Part shown: positions 1 through 5,760 of the stretch, piece after piece
Layout of the letters: the number at the start of each line of letters is the position of its first letter
How positions within the stretch are numbered: position 1 is the stretch's first letter
Assembly (NCBI GenBank): GCA_002358575.1
Contig: DEPD01000062.1
Location: forward strand, 1 to 14,839
Origin: Lachnospiraceae bacterium UBA3401
Lineage (GTDB): Bacteria; Bacillota; Clostridia; Lachnospirales; Lachnospiraceae
Reading direction: 5' to 3'
DNA: 14,839 nucleotides
Position numbers and translations under genes: made by a program
The notes under the pieces: model-generated
Seen by the model: the letters and a program-made list of their open reading frames with translations, nothing else
The model's database searches: none
Told to the model about the DNA's origin: nothing

Positions 1-255
1 GAATTAAAGGAGCGTATGCAGAGCCTTTTACAGAATGGCGAGAAGATAACGCCGAAACAGTGGAAAGCCGAGATACAGTCTTTGCAATCCGAATATGACA
101 GTATCGGTAAGGAGCAGACCAAGACCGCCACAGAATTAGCGTATGCAGAAATTATCAGCTACAACAGAAAGAACCTTGAGAGGGAGCTTCAGAACGAGAG
201 CCGACAGCATAACAGGCAACAGAACAAAACGAAACGGAGGGAGGAAGAAATTTAA
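1..255 (+). CDS. Relaxase/mobilization protein, C-terminal fragment
   Basis: The reading frame is open from base 1 (ELKERMQ...) and stops at 253-255, so only the last 84 residues of a longer protein are present. The segment is highly charged and probably helical or coiled coil, rich in Gln, Lys and Glu, and ends in a very basic stretch (SRQHNRQQNKTKRREEEI). From memory, the SYNRKNLERELQNE-type ending resembles C-termini of MobA/MobL-like relaxases of clostridial Tn1549-type conjugative elements. The catalytic N-terminus would lie upstream of the window, so the motif that would prove this is not visible. The internal ATG at 16 is not needed as a start. The protein would nick and pilot the transferred strand of the outer element. 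Its base composition is less A+T-rich than that of the next gene. Confidence 0.6.
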   Translation, partial: ELKERMQSLLQNGEKITPKQWKAEIQSLQSEYDSIGKEQTKTATELAYAEIISYNRKNLERELQNESRQHNRQQNKTKRREEEI

Positions 256-332
256 TGAAAATCTGATAGAAATATGAGTGTGATTGTGGTATTCTATTGG
301 AGATACAAATCGGTGTTTGCGGAGGTGATATT

Positions 333-935
333 GTGAAAAAAGTAATTTTATATATTCATGGAAAAGGCGGAAGTCATTTGGAAGCTGAACAGTACAAGGA
401 AAATTGTTCGGGTTTTGATATGATTGGTATAGACTACAATGACTATCTTCCATGGATTGTGCAAAATCAAATTCAAGTTGCTTATGACAACGCAAATAAA
501 ATATATGACCATATTTATGTGATTGCAAATAGCATTGGAGCTTATTTTGCAATGTATTCATTACAGACTTGTAATATCAAAAAAGCTTTATTTATTTCGC
601 CTGTACTTGATATGGAAAGGCTTATATTGGATATGATGAGCTGGGCAAATGTATCAGAAACAGATTTGCATGAGAAAGGGGATATTTCTACAGATTTTGG
701 GGAAACACTGTCATGGAAATATTTGTGTTTTGTTAGAGAGAACCCCATAACATGGAATGTTCCTACTGAAATTTTATATGCAGGAAACGATAATCTTATA
801 TCGCGCCAAACAATAAACAAGTTTATCAGCGACCACAATGCAAATCTAACAGTATTAGAAAATGGAGAGCATTGGTTTCATACAGATGAACAGCTTGCCT
901 TTTTAAATAGTTGGATGAAAAAGGCAATACGATAA
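333..935 (+). CDS. Small alpha/beta hydrolase
   Basis: I chose the GTG at 333 because GGAGGTG lies at 321-327, six bases upstream; an upstream TTG at 297 has no such site. The product is 200 residues. It opens with a beta strand and a YIHGKGGS oxyanion-type loop. Probable catalytic residues are Ser67 in ANSIG, Asp153 in GNDN and His180 in GEHWF, in the order and spacing of the alpha/beta hydrolase fold. The nucleophile elbow is A-N-S-I-G rather than the usual G-x-S-x-G. No signal peptide or membrane segment is seen, so it is probably cytosolic; the substrate is unknown. It sits between the outer-element relaxase tail and the end of the nested element, so it looks like cargo of the outer element. 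Its DNA is more A+T-rich than the relaxase tail. Confidence 0.85.
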   Translation: MKKVILYIHGKGGSHLEAEQYKENCSGFDMIGIDYNDYLPWIVQNQIQVAYDNANKIYDHIYVIANSIGAYFAMYSLQTCNIKKALFISPVLDMERLILDMMSWANVSETDLHEKGDISTDFGETLSWKYLCFVRENPITWNVPTEILYAGNDNLISRQTINKFISDHNANLTVLENGEHWFHTDEQLAFLNSWMKKAIR

Positions 936-936
936 C

Positions 937-948
937 TTCCAGTTTATC
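937..948 (+). repeat. Outermost 12-bp direct repeat, left copy
   Basis: TTCCAGTTTATC occurs here just after the hydrolase stop and again at 14272-14283 in the same orientation. It lies outside the other two end repeats on both sides. Twelve bases in A+T-rich DNA could match by chance. Confidence 0.3.
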
Positions 949-973
949 TACTAACTGCCTTAACTTTCCTTAA

Positions 974-990
974 TTTTCAAGGCTTTGCGG
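974..990 (+). repeat. Candidate left att core
   Basis: TTTTCAAGGCTTTGCGG here matches 14197-14213 in direct orientation with one mismatch (C/G at the tenth base). It lies about 95 bases beyond the 3' end of the integrase gene, where att cores of Tn916-type elements are found. It is outside the 1018-1042 repeat, as a core would be relative to arm sites. The exact crossover point cannot be read from the sequence. Confidence 0.45.
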
Positions 991-1017
991 TATGCCTGAC
1001 CTCAAAATATGTATCCT

Positions 1018-1058
1018 TTTCCCTTGTTTTTGCCCTTATGAGCAGATTACAAGGGAAA
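1018..1058 (+). repeat. Left inner direct repeat and inverted repeat (candidate integrase arm site)
   Basis: Bases 1018-1042 match 14098-14122 at 24 of 25 positions (the single difference is G1026 versus A14106). The same segment begins an inverted repeat, TTTCCCTTGT at 1018-1027 and ACAAGGGAAA at 1049-1058, and ACAAGGGAAAGT recurs near the right end at 14151-14162. Repeated AGGGAAAG-type boxes at both ends suit binding sites for the N-terminal arm-binding domain of the integrase. A transcription terminator is an alternative reading, but the 21-base loop and lack of a clear T tract argue against it. Confidence 0.45.
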
Positions 1059-1083
1059 GTTTTTGTTATTCAGTTTTCATTGA

Positions 1084-2382
1084 TTAATTCATTCCCACAA
1101 CCTTATCCAAGAGTTTAGCTGAATCCCGTTTTGCCTCCCTTGTAGCATGTGCATAGACATTCATGGTGGTGCTTACGTCTGAATGTCCTAAAAGTTCCTG
1201 CACATCTTTTGGCTGCGCCCCGTTTGATAACAGGTTTGTTGTGTATGTGTGTCTTAGTGTGTGGAAATGGAAACCCTCTAACTCTGGCACTTTCCTCGCC
1301 GCTGTCCGGCAGGCTGTTTCTACGGTGGCAGGAAGTTCAAGACAGCCATCTTCCCTCAAACATACAAAGGAAATTTCCGTATAGTCCTTTGGCACATCTT
1401 CTGTCATTCCCAAGCTGTAATACTCATAATGAACCCTGTTCTTTTCCGTAACTTCTTTGTAGAAATTGCTATGATAGAGTTCGCCATACTGCATACGGTT
1501 TTTAAGCTGCTGTTTTCTTGCTTTCTTCAAGATGTCGGCGAGGGCATTGCCAAAATCAACTATCCGCACTTTCTTCCTCTTTGTCGAGCCGATTTCGTGC
1601 TTATGGGTGGCGCCATTGTAGCGAACACTCCTGCGGACTGTCAGACATTGTTCCTCAAGGTTGATGTCCTGCCAAGTAAGTCCTGCAACTTCCCCAAGCC
1701 TAAGCCCTGTGAAATACGCTATCTGTATGGGCAGGATTACGTCTTTACTCCGCTTTCCAAGCTGTGTAATCAACTTTTGGTACTGTTCATACGAAATAGG
1801 CTTGACCTTGCCTGTTTCAGTGTCCGTTTCCTCCGCAAACAAATCCATATCGTCCTTTTTGTGCCTCATTACCACATACTGCATGGGATTGAATGTGATG
1901 TACTGTTTCGGAAACACTGCAAAGCGGAAGGACTGCTGCAATACTGCGGAAGATGACCTTACATAGTCTTTGGAATACCCTTTGGAAACAAAATCTTCGA
2001 TAGTTCCCCCAAAAGACAGGATATCCATGAACTGCTGTAAATGCCCCGAAGTGACCGTTTTTAGCTTTCGTCTGCTTACAGGGTGCTGTTTTATGCGGTT
2101 GATTGCCTGAAGATAAGTACCAACTGTTCCATTGCTTAACGTGCCTGTCTTTAATTCTTCCTCTGCCCAAATATCAAGCAGTTCCCCAAGCGTAATGTTG
2201 TCAGCCTTTGCAACGAACTTCTTTTCCTCGTAATCCTCCATAGCCTGCCTTAACAGCTTTTCCGTTTCGCTCTTGCTCTCTGTTCCTGCACATTCTTTCT
2301 GTACCAAGTTGCCGATTGCGTCCTCCACATAAAAGCGGTAGTACCATTTTTTCCCTTTCTTCCGTACTGATCCCTTTGCCAT
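1084..2382 (-). CDS. int: Tn916-type tyrosine recombinase (integrase)
   Basis: This site-specific recombinase would integrate and excise the nested element. The start at 2382 (MAKGSVRKKGKKWYYRF) has AAAGGAG about seven bases upstream; the frame stays open 34 codons further up without a comparable site. The 432 residues give an N-terminal arm-type DNA-binding domain (about 1-60), a helical core-binding domain (about 65-180) and a catalytic domain. The catalytic set is visible: Arg228 (TGLRLGE), His374 and Arg377 (HTLRH), His400 (LGHSD) and nucleophile Tyr410 (NVYAH). Length and residues suggest a complete enzyme. The 3' end faces the end repeats at 974-1058, as in Tn916-like elements. It lies 118 bases downstream of the XRE repressor in the same orientation and may share its transcript. 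Confidence 0.95.
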   Translation of the reverse strand: MAKGSVRKKGKKWYYRFYVEDAIGNLVQKECAGTESKSETEKLLRQAMEDYEEKKFVAKADNITLGELLDIWAEEELKTGTLSNGTVGTYLQAINRIKQHPVSRRKLKTVTSGHLQQFMDILSFGGTIEDFVSKGYSKDYVRSSSAVLQQSFRFAVFPKQYITFNPMQYVVMRHKKDDMDLFAEETDTETGKVKPISYEQYQKLITQLGKRSKDVILPIQIAYFTGLRLGEVAGLTWQDINLEEQCLTVRRSVRYNGATHKHEIGSTKRKKVRIVDFGNALADILKKARKQQLKNRMQYGELYHSNFYKEVTEKNRVHYEYYSLGMTEDVPKDYTEISFVCLREDGCLELPATVETACRTAARKVPELEGFHFHTLRHTYTTNLLSNGAQPKDVQELLGHSDVSTTMNVYAHATREAKRDSAKLLDKVVGMN

Positions 2383-2500
2383 AATCGTTTCTCCTTTCAA
2401 TGAGCGCATTTCTGCGTATGTAATCCATTGAACAGATATGGCAGTCGGAACTAATGGAATGCTTTCTGTAAATAAGGATAGCATAAAATCTGCTGTCCCG

Positions 2501-3121
2501 CTATACCGAATCAGAATCTTCCTCTGATAAAAGATCGGAAAGCCTTGCAGCGGCGGCGTCAGGATTTTTGGAGTAGAGCCTCACTATATCGCCCATATCA
2601 TTAAGGGCATTTACGGTGTGGGTAATCTCCCGCAGGAACATGATTTCATTATATTCCTTTCCCGATTCAAATCCCATTGTCTTTGCAAGCTGTACGCTTT
2701 CCTTGTTGCCCTTAAACTTCCTGCACGCAAGGCGGAACGAATCCACAAACAGCTCATATTCCTGCAACATCATCAGTAACAGGTCTTTTGAAAAGTCTGA
2801 TTCGGAAACTTCCATGTCATAGGGCAGCTTTGAAAGAATGGAGGACATGGCATCACGGATTAACATTTCTCTTTTATCCGTAATGTCAGATTCGTATTCC
2901 TCCGTTTCGCCTTTTAACCACTCTACGGAAACATGGAGTGCGTCTGCCAAACCGTCAAGAACGAGTTTCTTGGTGTTGTCAATCGTTCCTGCCTCATACC
3001 TCTGAATGGTGGATGCGGTAACACCCATTTTTTTAGCAACATAAGGCTGGTTGACACCCAATTCCAGTCTCCGCTGTTTTGCCCTGCCGCCGATTATCCT
3101 GCGCAGCTCTTTGTCTTTCAT
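2501..3121 (-). CDS. XRE-family repressor of the element
   Basis: The 206-residue start at 3121 (MKDKELRRIIGG) is preceded by GGAGG at about ten bases; a longer frame to 3187 runs through the leader hairpins and is unlikely. Residues about 8-70 form a lambda-repressor-like helix-turn-helix: NQPYVAKKMGVTASTIQRYE covers helices 2 and 3, followed by LADALHVSVEWL. The C-terminal two thirds are helical and acidic. I see no S24 LexA-like protease domain, so SOS-type self-cleavage is not expected. It is divergent from the excisionase gene across a region with two similar operators, one on its own -35, so it probably represses itself and the xis/mob side and keeps the element quiescent. Confidence 0.88.
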   Translation of the reverse strand: MKDKELRRIIGGRAKQRRLELGVNQPYVAKKMGVTASTIQRYEAGTIDNTKKLVLDGLADALHVSVEWLKGETEEYESDITDKREMLIRDAMSSILSKLPYDMEVSESDFSKDLLLMMLQEYELFVDSFRLACRKFKGNKESVQLAKTMGFESGKEYNEIMFLREITHTVNALNDMGDIVRLYSKNPDAAAARLSDLLSEEDSDSV

Positions 3122-3130
3122 TGTCGTTAT

Positions 3131-3160
3131 GCCTCCTGTTCTTTCGGAGGCATTGCCTCC
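3131..3160 (-). promoter_or_regulatory. Three-arm leader of the repressor mRNA (alternative hairpins over the ribosome binding site)
   Basis: Read on the minus strand, the repressor leader contains GGAGGC (3160-3155), AAT, GCCTCC (3151-3146), nine bases, then GGAGGC (3136-3131). The last arm is the ribosome binding site, nine bases before the ATG at 3121. The middle arm can pair perfectly with either outer arm: pairing with the first frees the ribosome binding site, pairing with the last hides it. This arrangement is seen directly; a regulatory role is inferred. Confidence 0.45.
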
Positions 3161-3177
3161 TTTATCGGTATGGTTAG

Positions 3178-3206
3178 AGTATACCATATTAAAACCATTA
3201 TTGCAA
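3178..3206 (-). promoter_or_regulatory. Repressor promoter
   Basis: On the minus strand, -35 TTGCAA (3206-3201), 17-base spacer and -10 TATACT (3183-3178) form a good sigma-70-type promoter. The -35 lies inside the operator candidate at 3201-3213, which suggests autoregulation. Confidence 0.6.
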
Positions 3207-3213
3207 TATGCAA
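3201..3213. promoter_or_regulatory. Operator candidate 1 (TTGC-N5-GCAA)
   Basis: TTGCAATATGCAA is a 13-bp inverted repeat with TTGC/GCAA half sites, overlapping the repressor -35. The same half sites and spacing recur at 3289-3301, consistent with binding by one dimeric helix-turn-helix protein. Confidence 0.5.
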
Positions 3214-3244
3214 GTTAAAAATAATTTGTAAAATCACATAACGC

Positions 3245-3273
3245 TTGACAAAGAAATATAAATGATGTATAGT
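3245..3273 (+). promoter_or_regulatory. Excisionase promoter
   Basis: TTGACA at 3245-3250, a 17-base spacer and TATAGT at 3268-3273 form a near-consensus sigma-70 promoter. The predicted transcript starts near 3280, about 40 bases before the excisionase ATG. Confidence 0.7.
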
Positions 3274-3301
3274 AAGCATACTATAAAATTGCATATCGCA
3301 A
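3268..3301. promoter_or_regulatory. Operator candidates over the excisionase promoter
   Basis: Two symmetric sites are packed here. TATAGTA (3268-3274) and TACTATA (3279-3285) form a perfect inverted repeat over the -10. TTGCATATCGCAA (3289-3301) has the same TTGC-N5-GCAA form as the site at 3201-3213 and covers the likely initial transcribed region. Either could repress excisionase transcription. Confidence 0.5.
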
Positions 3302-3320
3302 TATAAGAGGAGGAGAATGA

Positions 3321-3551
3321 ATGACAGAAATGAAGATTGCCCTTTCGATTGAGGAGGCAGCAGACTACACGGGCGTTGGTCGGAACACACTAAGGAAACT
3401 GGTAGAGTGGAATAAGCTCCCTGTATTGAAAGTGGGGAGAAAGGTACTTATCAAAAAGGACATTCTGGAAATGTTTATGACTGTCAATGAGGGAAGGGAT
3501 TTGAGGGACAAGGGCAATGTCAAAGCAGTCACAAGAAAATCGGCTATATAA
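3321..3551 (+). CDS. xis: Excisionase-family DNA-binding protein
   Basis: The 76-residue product starts at ATG 3321 after AGGAGGAG. Residues about 6-55 form a MerR/Xis-type winged helix: SIEEAADYTGVGRNTLRKLV (helix-turn-helix), then VLKVGRKVLIKKDILEMF (wing and closing helix). The arrangement resembles Tn916 Xis, which bends DNA at the element ends and steers the integrase toward excision. It has its own strong promoter with operator-like sites and is divergent from the repressor, so excision is probably induced when the repressor is released. The last 20 residues are basic and probably disordered. It could instead mainly regulate the mobilization genes downstream; the fold is clearer than the role. 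Confidence 0.82.
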   Translation: MTEMKIALSIEEAADYTGVGRNTLRKLVEWNKLPVLKVGRKVLIKKDILEMFMTVNEGRDLRDKGNVKAVTRKSAI

Positions 3552-3573
3552 AAGGCAGGCGCATGGTGGCAGT

Positions 3574-3724
3574 GAACTTAAAAAATACAATCATTTTTGA
3601 AAAAAGAACTTAAAAAATGCAGTCACTTTTGAAAAATGAACTCAAAAAGTAAGTTCACTGAAAAAACTGTGATATATGTTCCGTAAAAAAAGAACTTAAA
3701 AAATGCAATCATTTTGAAGAAAAT
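3574..3724 (+). repeat. Iteron-like direct repeats with 32-bp period
   Basis: Four copies of a unit beginning GAACTTAAAAAATGCAATCA start at 3574, 3606, 3638 and 3692. The first three are spaced exactly 32 bases; the third is the most degenerate and the fourth follows after 54 bases. Each unit ends in a run such as TTTTGAAAAA. They lie between the excisionase gene and the oriT-like hairpins. Possible roles are binding sites for a relaxosome, replication or regulatory protein. Confidence 0.6.
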
Positions 3725-3727
3725 CAG

Positions 3728-3756
3728 TTGACCGCCGGAAACAGCAGAAATGTAAT
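3728..3756 (+). promoter_or_regulatory. Candidate promoter before oriT and the relaxase
   Basis: TTGACC at 3728-3733, a 17-base spacer and TGTAAT at 3751-3756 fit a sigma-70 promoter. It would give a long leader through the oriT hairpins into the MobV gene. Confidence 0.4.
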
Positions 3757-3904
3757 TCAGCATAACCAGTGTATTTGGGACAGATGAGGATAACAAAGAC
3801 GGGCAGAAATAAAAGGATTGCCGAAAAAACAGGCATAAAACAGCCGGAAAACTGTTTCCAATATGCTGAAAGCACATTTCACTGGATACCCTCGGAGAGC
3901 CCCC

Positions 3905-3989
3905 GCAGTATTGGCAAGCCAACGGAACGTTGGCTTTGACAATACTGCTAGGGGGTTATCATCTATGGCGGAGCCAAGATGATAACCCC
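3905..3989 (+). other. oriT: Candidate origin of transfer (two long inverted repeats)
   Basis: The first inverted repeat spans 3905-3948: GCAGTATTG (3905-3913) pairs with CAATACTGC (3940-3948), and AAGCCAACG (3916-3924) with CGTTGGCTT (3928-3936). The second spans 3952-3989: GGGGTTATCATCT (3952-3964) pairs perfectly with AGATGATAACCCC (3977-3989), and TGGC/GCCA continue the stem. Both lie within 115 bases upstream of the MobV relaxase gene, the usual place for an oriT recognised by that family. A transcription terminator is less likely because no T tract follows and the arms are unusually long. The nick site cannot be assigned. Confidence 0.6.
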
Positions 3990-4019
3990 ACTGCTTTAAC
4001 ATGAAATCAGGAGGAAAAC

Positions 4020-5315
4020 ATGGGGGAGATTTCTTTCAGCAATCATATCAGCAACAAGAAAAGCGCAATCAACAGCAAGGCAAAACTCGCCGAAGTTGCA
4101 AAACACAATCTGAGAAAGTACCATTCGCAGGATTACAGCAGGGATAACATCACGCTTCTTTATGGGACAACGAACCTCATGCAGGACGTGAAAAATGTAT
4201 ACCGCAAAGAATTTGATGCTGCACTGTATGAATATAATGCAAAGCAGGCAAGACCGGAAAGACGGATTGACGATTATTTTGAACATGTATCCGAAACGGA
4301 ACAGGACATGGCAGTGGAAGTCATCATACAATGCGGGGATAAGCAATTTTGGGAGCAGAACAGCGATGACAGGATATTTATGAAGCAGGTCTATAAGCAG
4401 CTCCTTTTGAAATTGCAGGAGTATCTGCCGGATTTTAAGATTGCAAATGCGGTAATCCACTTTGATGAGGCAAGCCCACATATGCACGTTGTAGGTGTTC
4501 CGGTAGGGAGAGGATTTAAGCGTGGCTTGTCAACAAAAGTGTCAAAGCGTTCCGTATTCACGCCCCAAGTCCTGTCGGAAGTTTTGCAGGATAAAATGCG
4601 GGCAGACGCCAGCCACTACATGAAAGCCATCTTCCAACAGGAAGTACGGGAAAAGAAAAAGGGCAAAAACCATGACCTGACGGTTGCGGAATACAAAGTT
4701 GCAAAAGAGGAAGAAAAGATTGAAAAACTGTCAACGGATAAAATAGGGTTGGAGGCTGACATTCTCGTTCTGAACCATAGAAAATCCACCACACAGAAGA
4801 AATTGGACGAATTGGATGGGGAGATTGAGAGTTCCAATATTTTCCTAAAAGCACTTAGGCAGATAAAACAGTTTATACAGTCATATCTACCCTTTGCGCC
4901 GCTGATTGAGGAATTTGCGAACCATGTGGAGCGCGGGGCGGATATAGAGGCAGGAAACAGCTTTCGTGGCTTGCTAACCGCACTTGGGGAACTGCTCAAT
5001 TCATTTAAGGAAATCATCATGGACGGACTGTGCTGGTTTCCACGCCTTATGCGGTGGCAGACCTCAAAAGGCGAAGTTTCCCCTGTATTTGAAGATAGCA
5101 GGAATGAAGGCTATTATTACCGGCTGAAATCCTATATGGATATCCATACAAGTCATGCCGTTACACGGCAGGAATACCCAAAGGAACTGATACAGCCGGA
5201 AATCAAGCCGGAAAACCGCACAGGCACAATGGAGCAGTTGGCGCAGAATGTGGAGGCTGTCGAAAAGCAGGTGCAGCTTATGGATGTAAAAATGAAACAA
5301 AGTCATATGCATTAA
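4020..5315 (+). CDS. mobV: MobV/Pre-type relaxase (plasmid recombination enzyme)
   Basis: The 431-residue product starts at ATG 4020 after AGGAGG with six-base spacing. It would bind and nick the oriT just upstream and lead the strand during mobilization, using a co-resident conjugative element for transfer. The N-terminal relaxase domain (about 1-200) has the family signature: HNLRKY near residue 29 and the metal-binding motif HFDEASPHMH at 147-156 (His147, Asp149, Glu150, His154, His156). A coiled coil follows (about 225-290, EEEKIEKL... KKLDELDGEIE). The C-terminal part is helical with a Gln/Glu-rich tail. The length is typical of mobilizable elements. No type IV secretion or coupling genes are present, so the nested element is mobilizable rather than self-transmissible. 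Confidence 0.93.
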   Translation: MGEISFSNHISNKKSAINSKAKLAEVAKHNLRKYHSQDYSRDNITLLYGTTNLMQDVKNVYRKEFDAALYEYNAKQARPERRIDDYFEHVSETEQDMAVEVIIQCGDKQFWEQNSDDRIFMKQVYKQLLLKLQEYLPDFKIANAVIHFDEASPHMHVVGVPVGRGFKRGLSTKVSKRSVFTPQVLSEVLQDKMRADASHYMKAIFQQEVREKKKGKNHDLTVAEYKVAKEEEKIEKLSTDKIGLEADILVLNHRKSTTQKKLDELDGEIESSNIFLKALRQIKQFIQSYLPFAPLIEEFANHVERGADIEAGNSFRGLLTALGELLNSFKEIIMDGLCWFPRLMRWQTSKGEVSPVFEDSRNEGYYYRLKSYMDIHTSHAVTRQEYPKELIQPEIKPENRTGTMEQLAQNVEAVEKQVQLMDVKMKQSHMH

Positions 5316-5558
5316 ACCTGACAAATGCAAGGGAGTACACTTAAAATTAAAATCATGCAATTCTTAATATAGAAAAAGGATAGTTTTATGTACTTATACA
5401 TTTTATGGATATTATCATTAAATGATTAGGACAAGGAATAATGTGTTTATTGTAACTATATGTCATAACCGAAAGAAGTCGAATCTATGACAGTTAGAAA
5501 ATATCTACATCATTGGTTGTAAGTGAAGGGAGGTTTTAGATATAAATAAAAATAATTA
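5316..5558. other. A+T-rich intergenic region after mobV
   Basis: This stretch marks the change from the moderate-G+C mobility module to A+T-rich cargo. It contains TGTCATA at 5461-5467 and an inverted TATGACA near 5485, and an unsupported 11-codon frame. I see no gene and no clear terminator for mobV. Confidence 0.4.
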
Positions 5559-5628
5559 TTGACAAAATTTATATATTGGTGTACATTCTTATTAGATTAT
5601 ATTAAAAAAAAATAATATAATCTAATAA
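5559..5628 (+). promoter_or_regulatory. blaR-blaI promoter with a 16-bp inverted repeat
   Basis: TTGACA at 5559-5564, a 17-base spacer and TACATT at 5582-5587 form a good promoter. Directly after the -10 lies a perfect inverted repeat, TTATTAGATTATATTA (5589-5604) and TAATATAATCTAATAA (5613-5628), around eight A residues. BlaI/MecI-family repressors bind dyads over their own promoters, so this is the likely operator. The sequence is not the classic TACA/TGTA operator, although TGTACA occurs at 5580-5585. The leader to the ATG at 5761 is about 165 bases. Confidence 0.5.
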
Positions 5629-5760
5629 AAATTAAAATTAATTCGTTTAAAGAAAATATAATGTATAAAAAGAATAAGTAGATAAAGTATTTGAGCAGAT
5701 TAGAAAATTATTTTTTGTAAGAAAGATGTAATACCTTAAAAATGTGGAGGAAGTATATAT

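Noticed and set aside
136..838. Minus-strand frames opposite the hydrolase
   Set aside because: They are shadows of the plus-strand gene, which has a good ribosome binding site and catalytic motifs.
1149..1956. Plus-strand frames of 73-175 codons across this stretch
   Set aside because: They are antisense to the integrase gene, have no suitable ribosome binding sites and show low-complexity Cys/Leu/Ser-rich translations.
3574..3724. CRISPR array
   Set aside because: Units are directly adjacent without unique spacers, are degenerate, and there are no cas genes.
3784..3939. A 51-codon plus-strand frame (MRITKTGRNKRIAEKTG...)
   Set aside because: It runs into the first oriT-like inverted repeat, has only a weak GGGA before its ATG, and no recognisable family.
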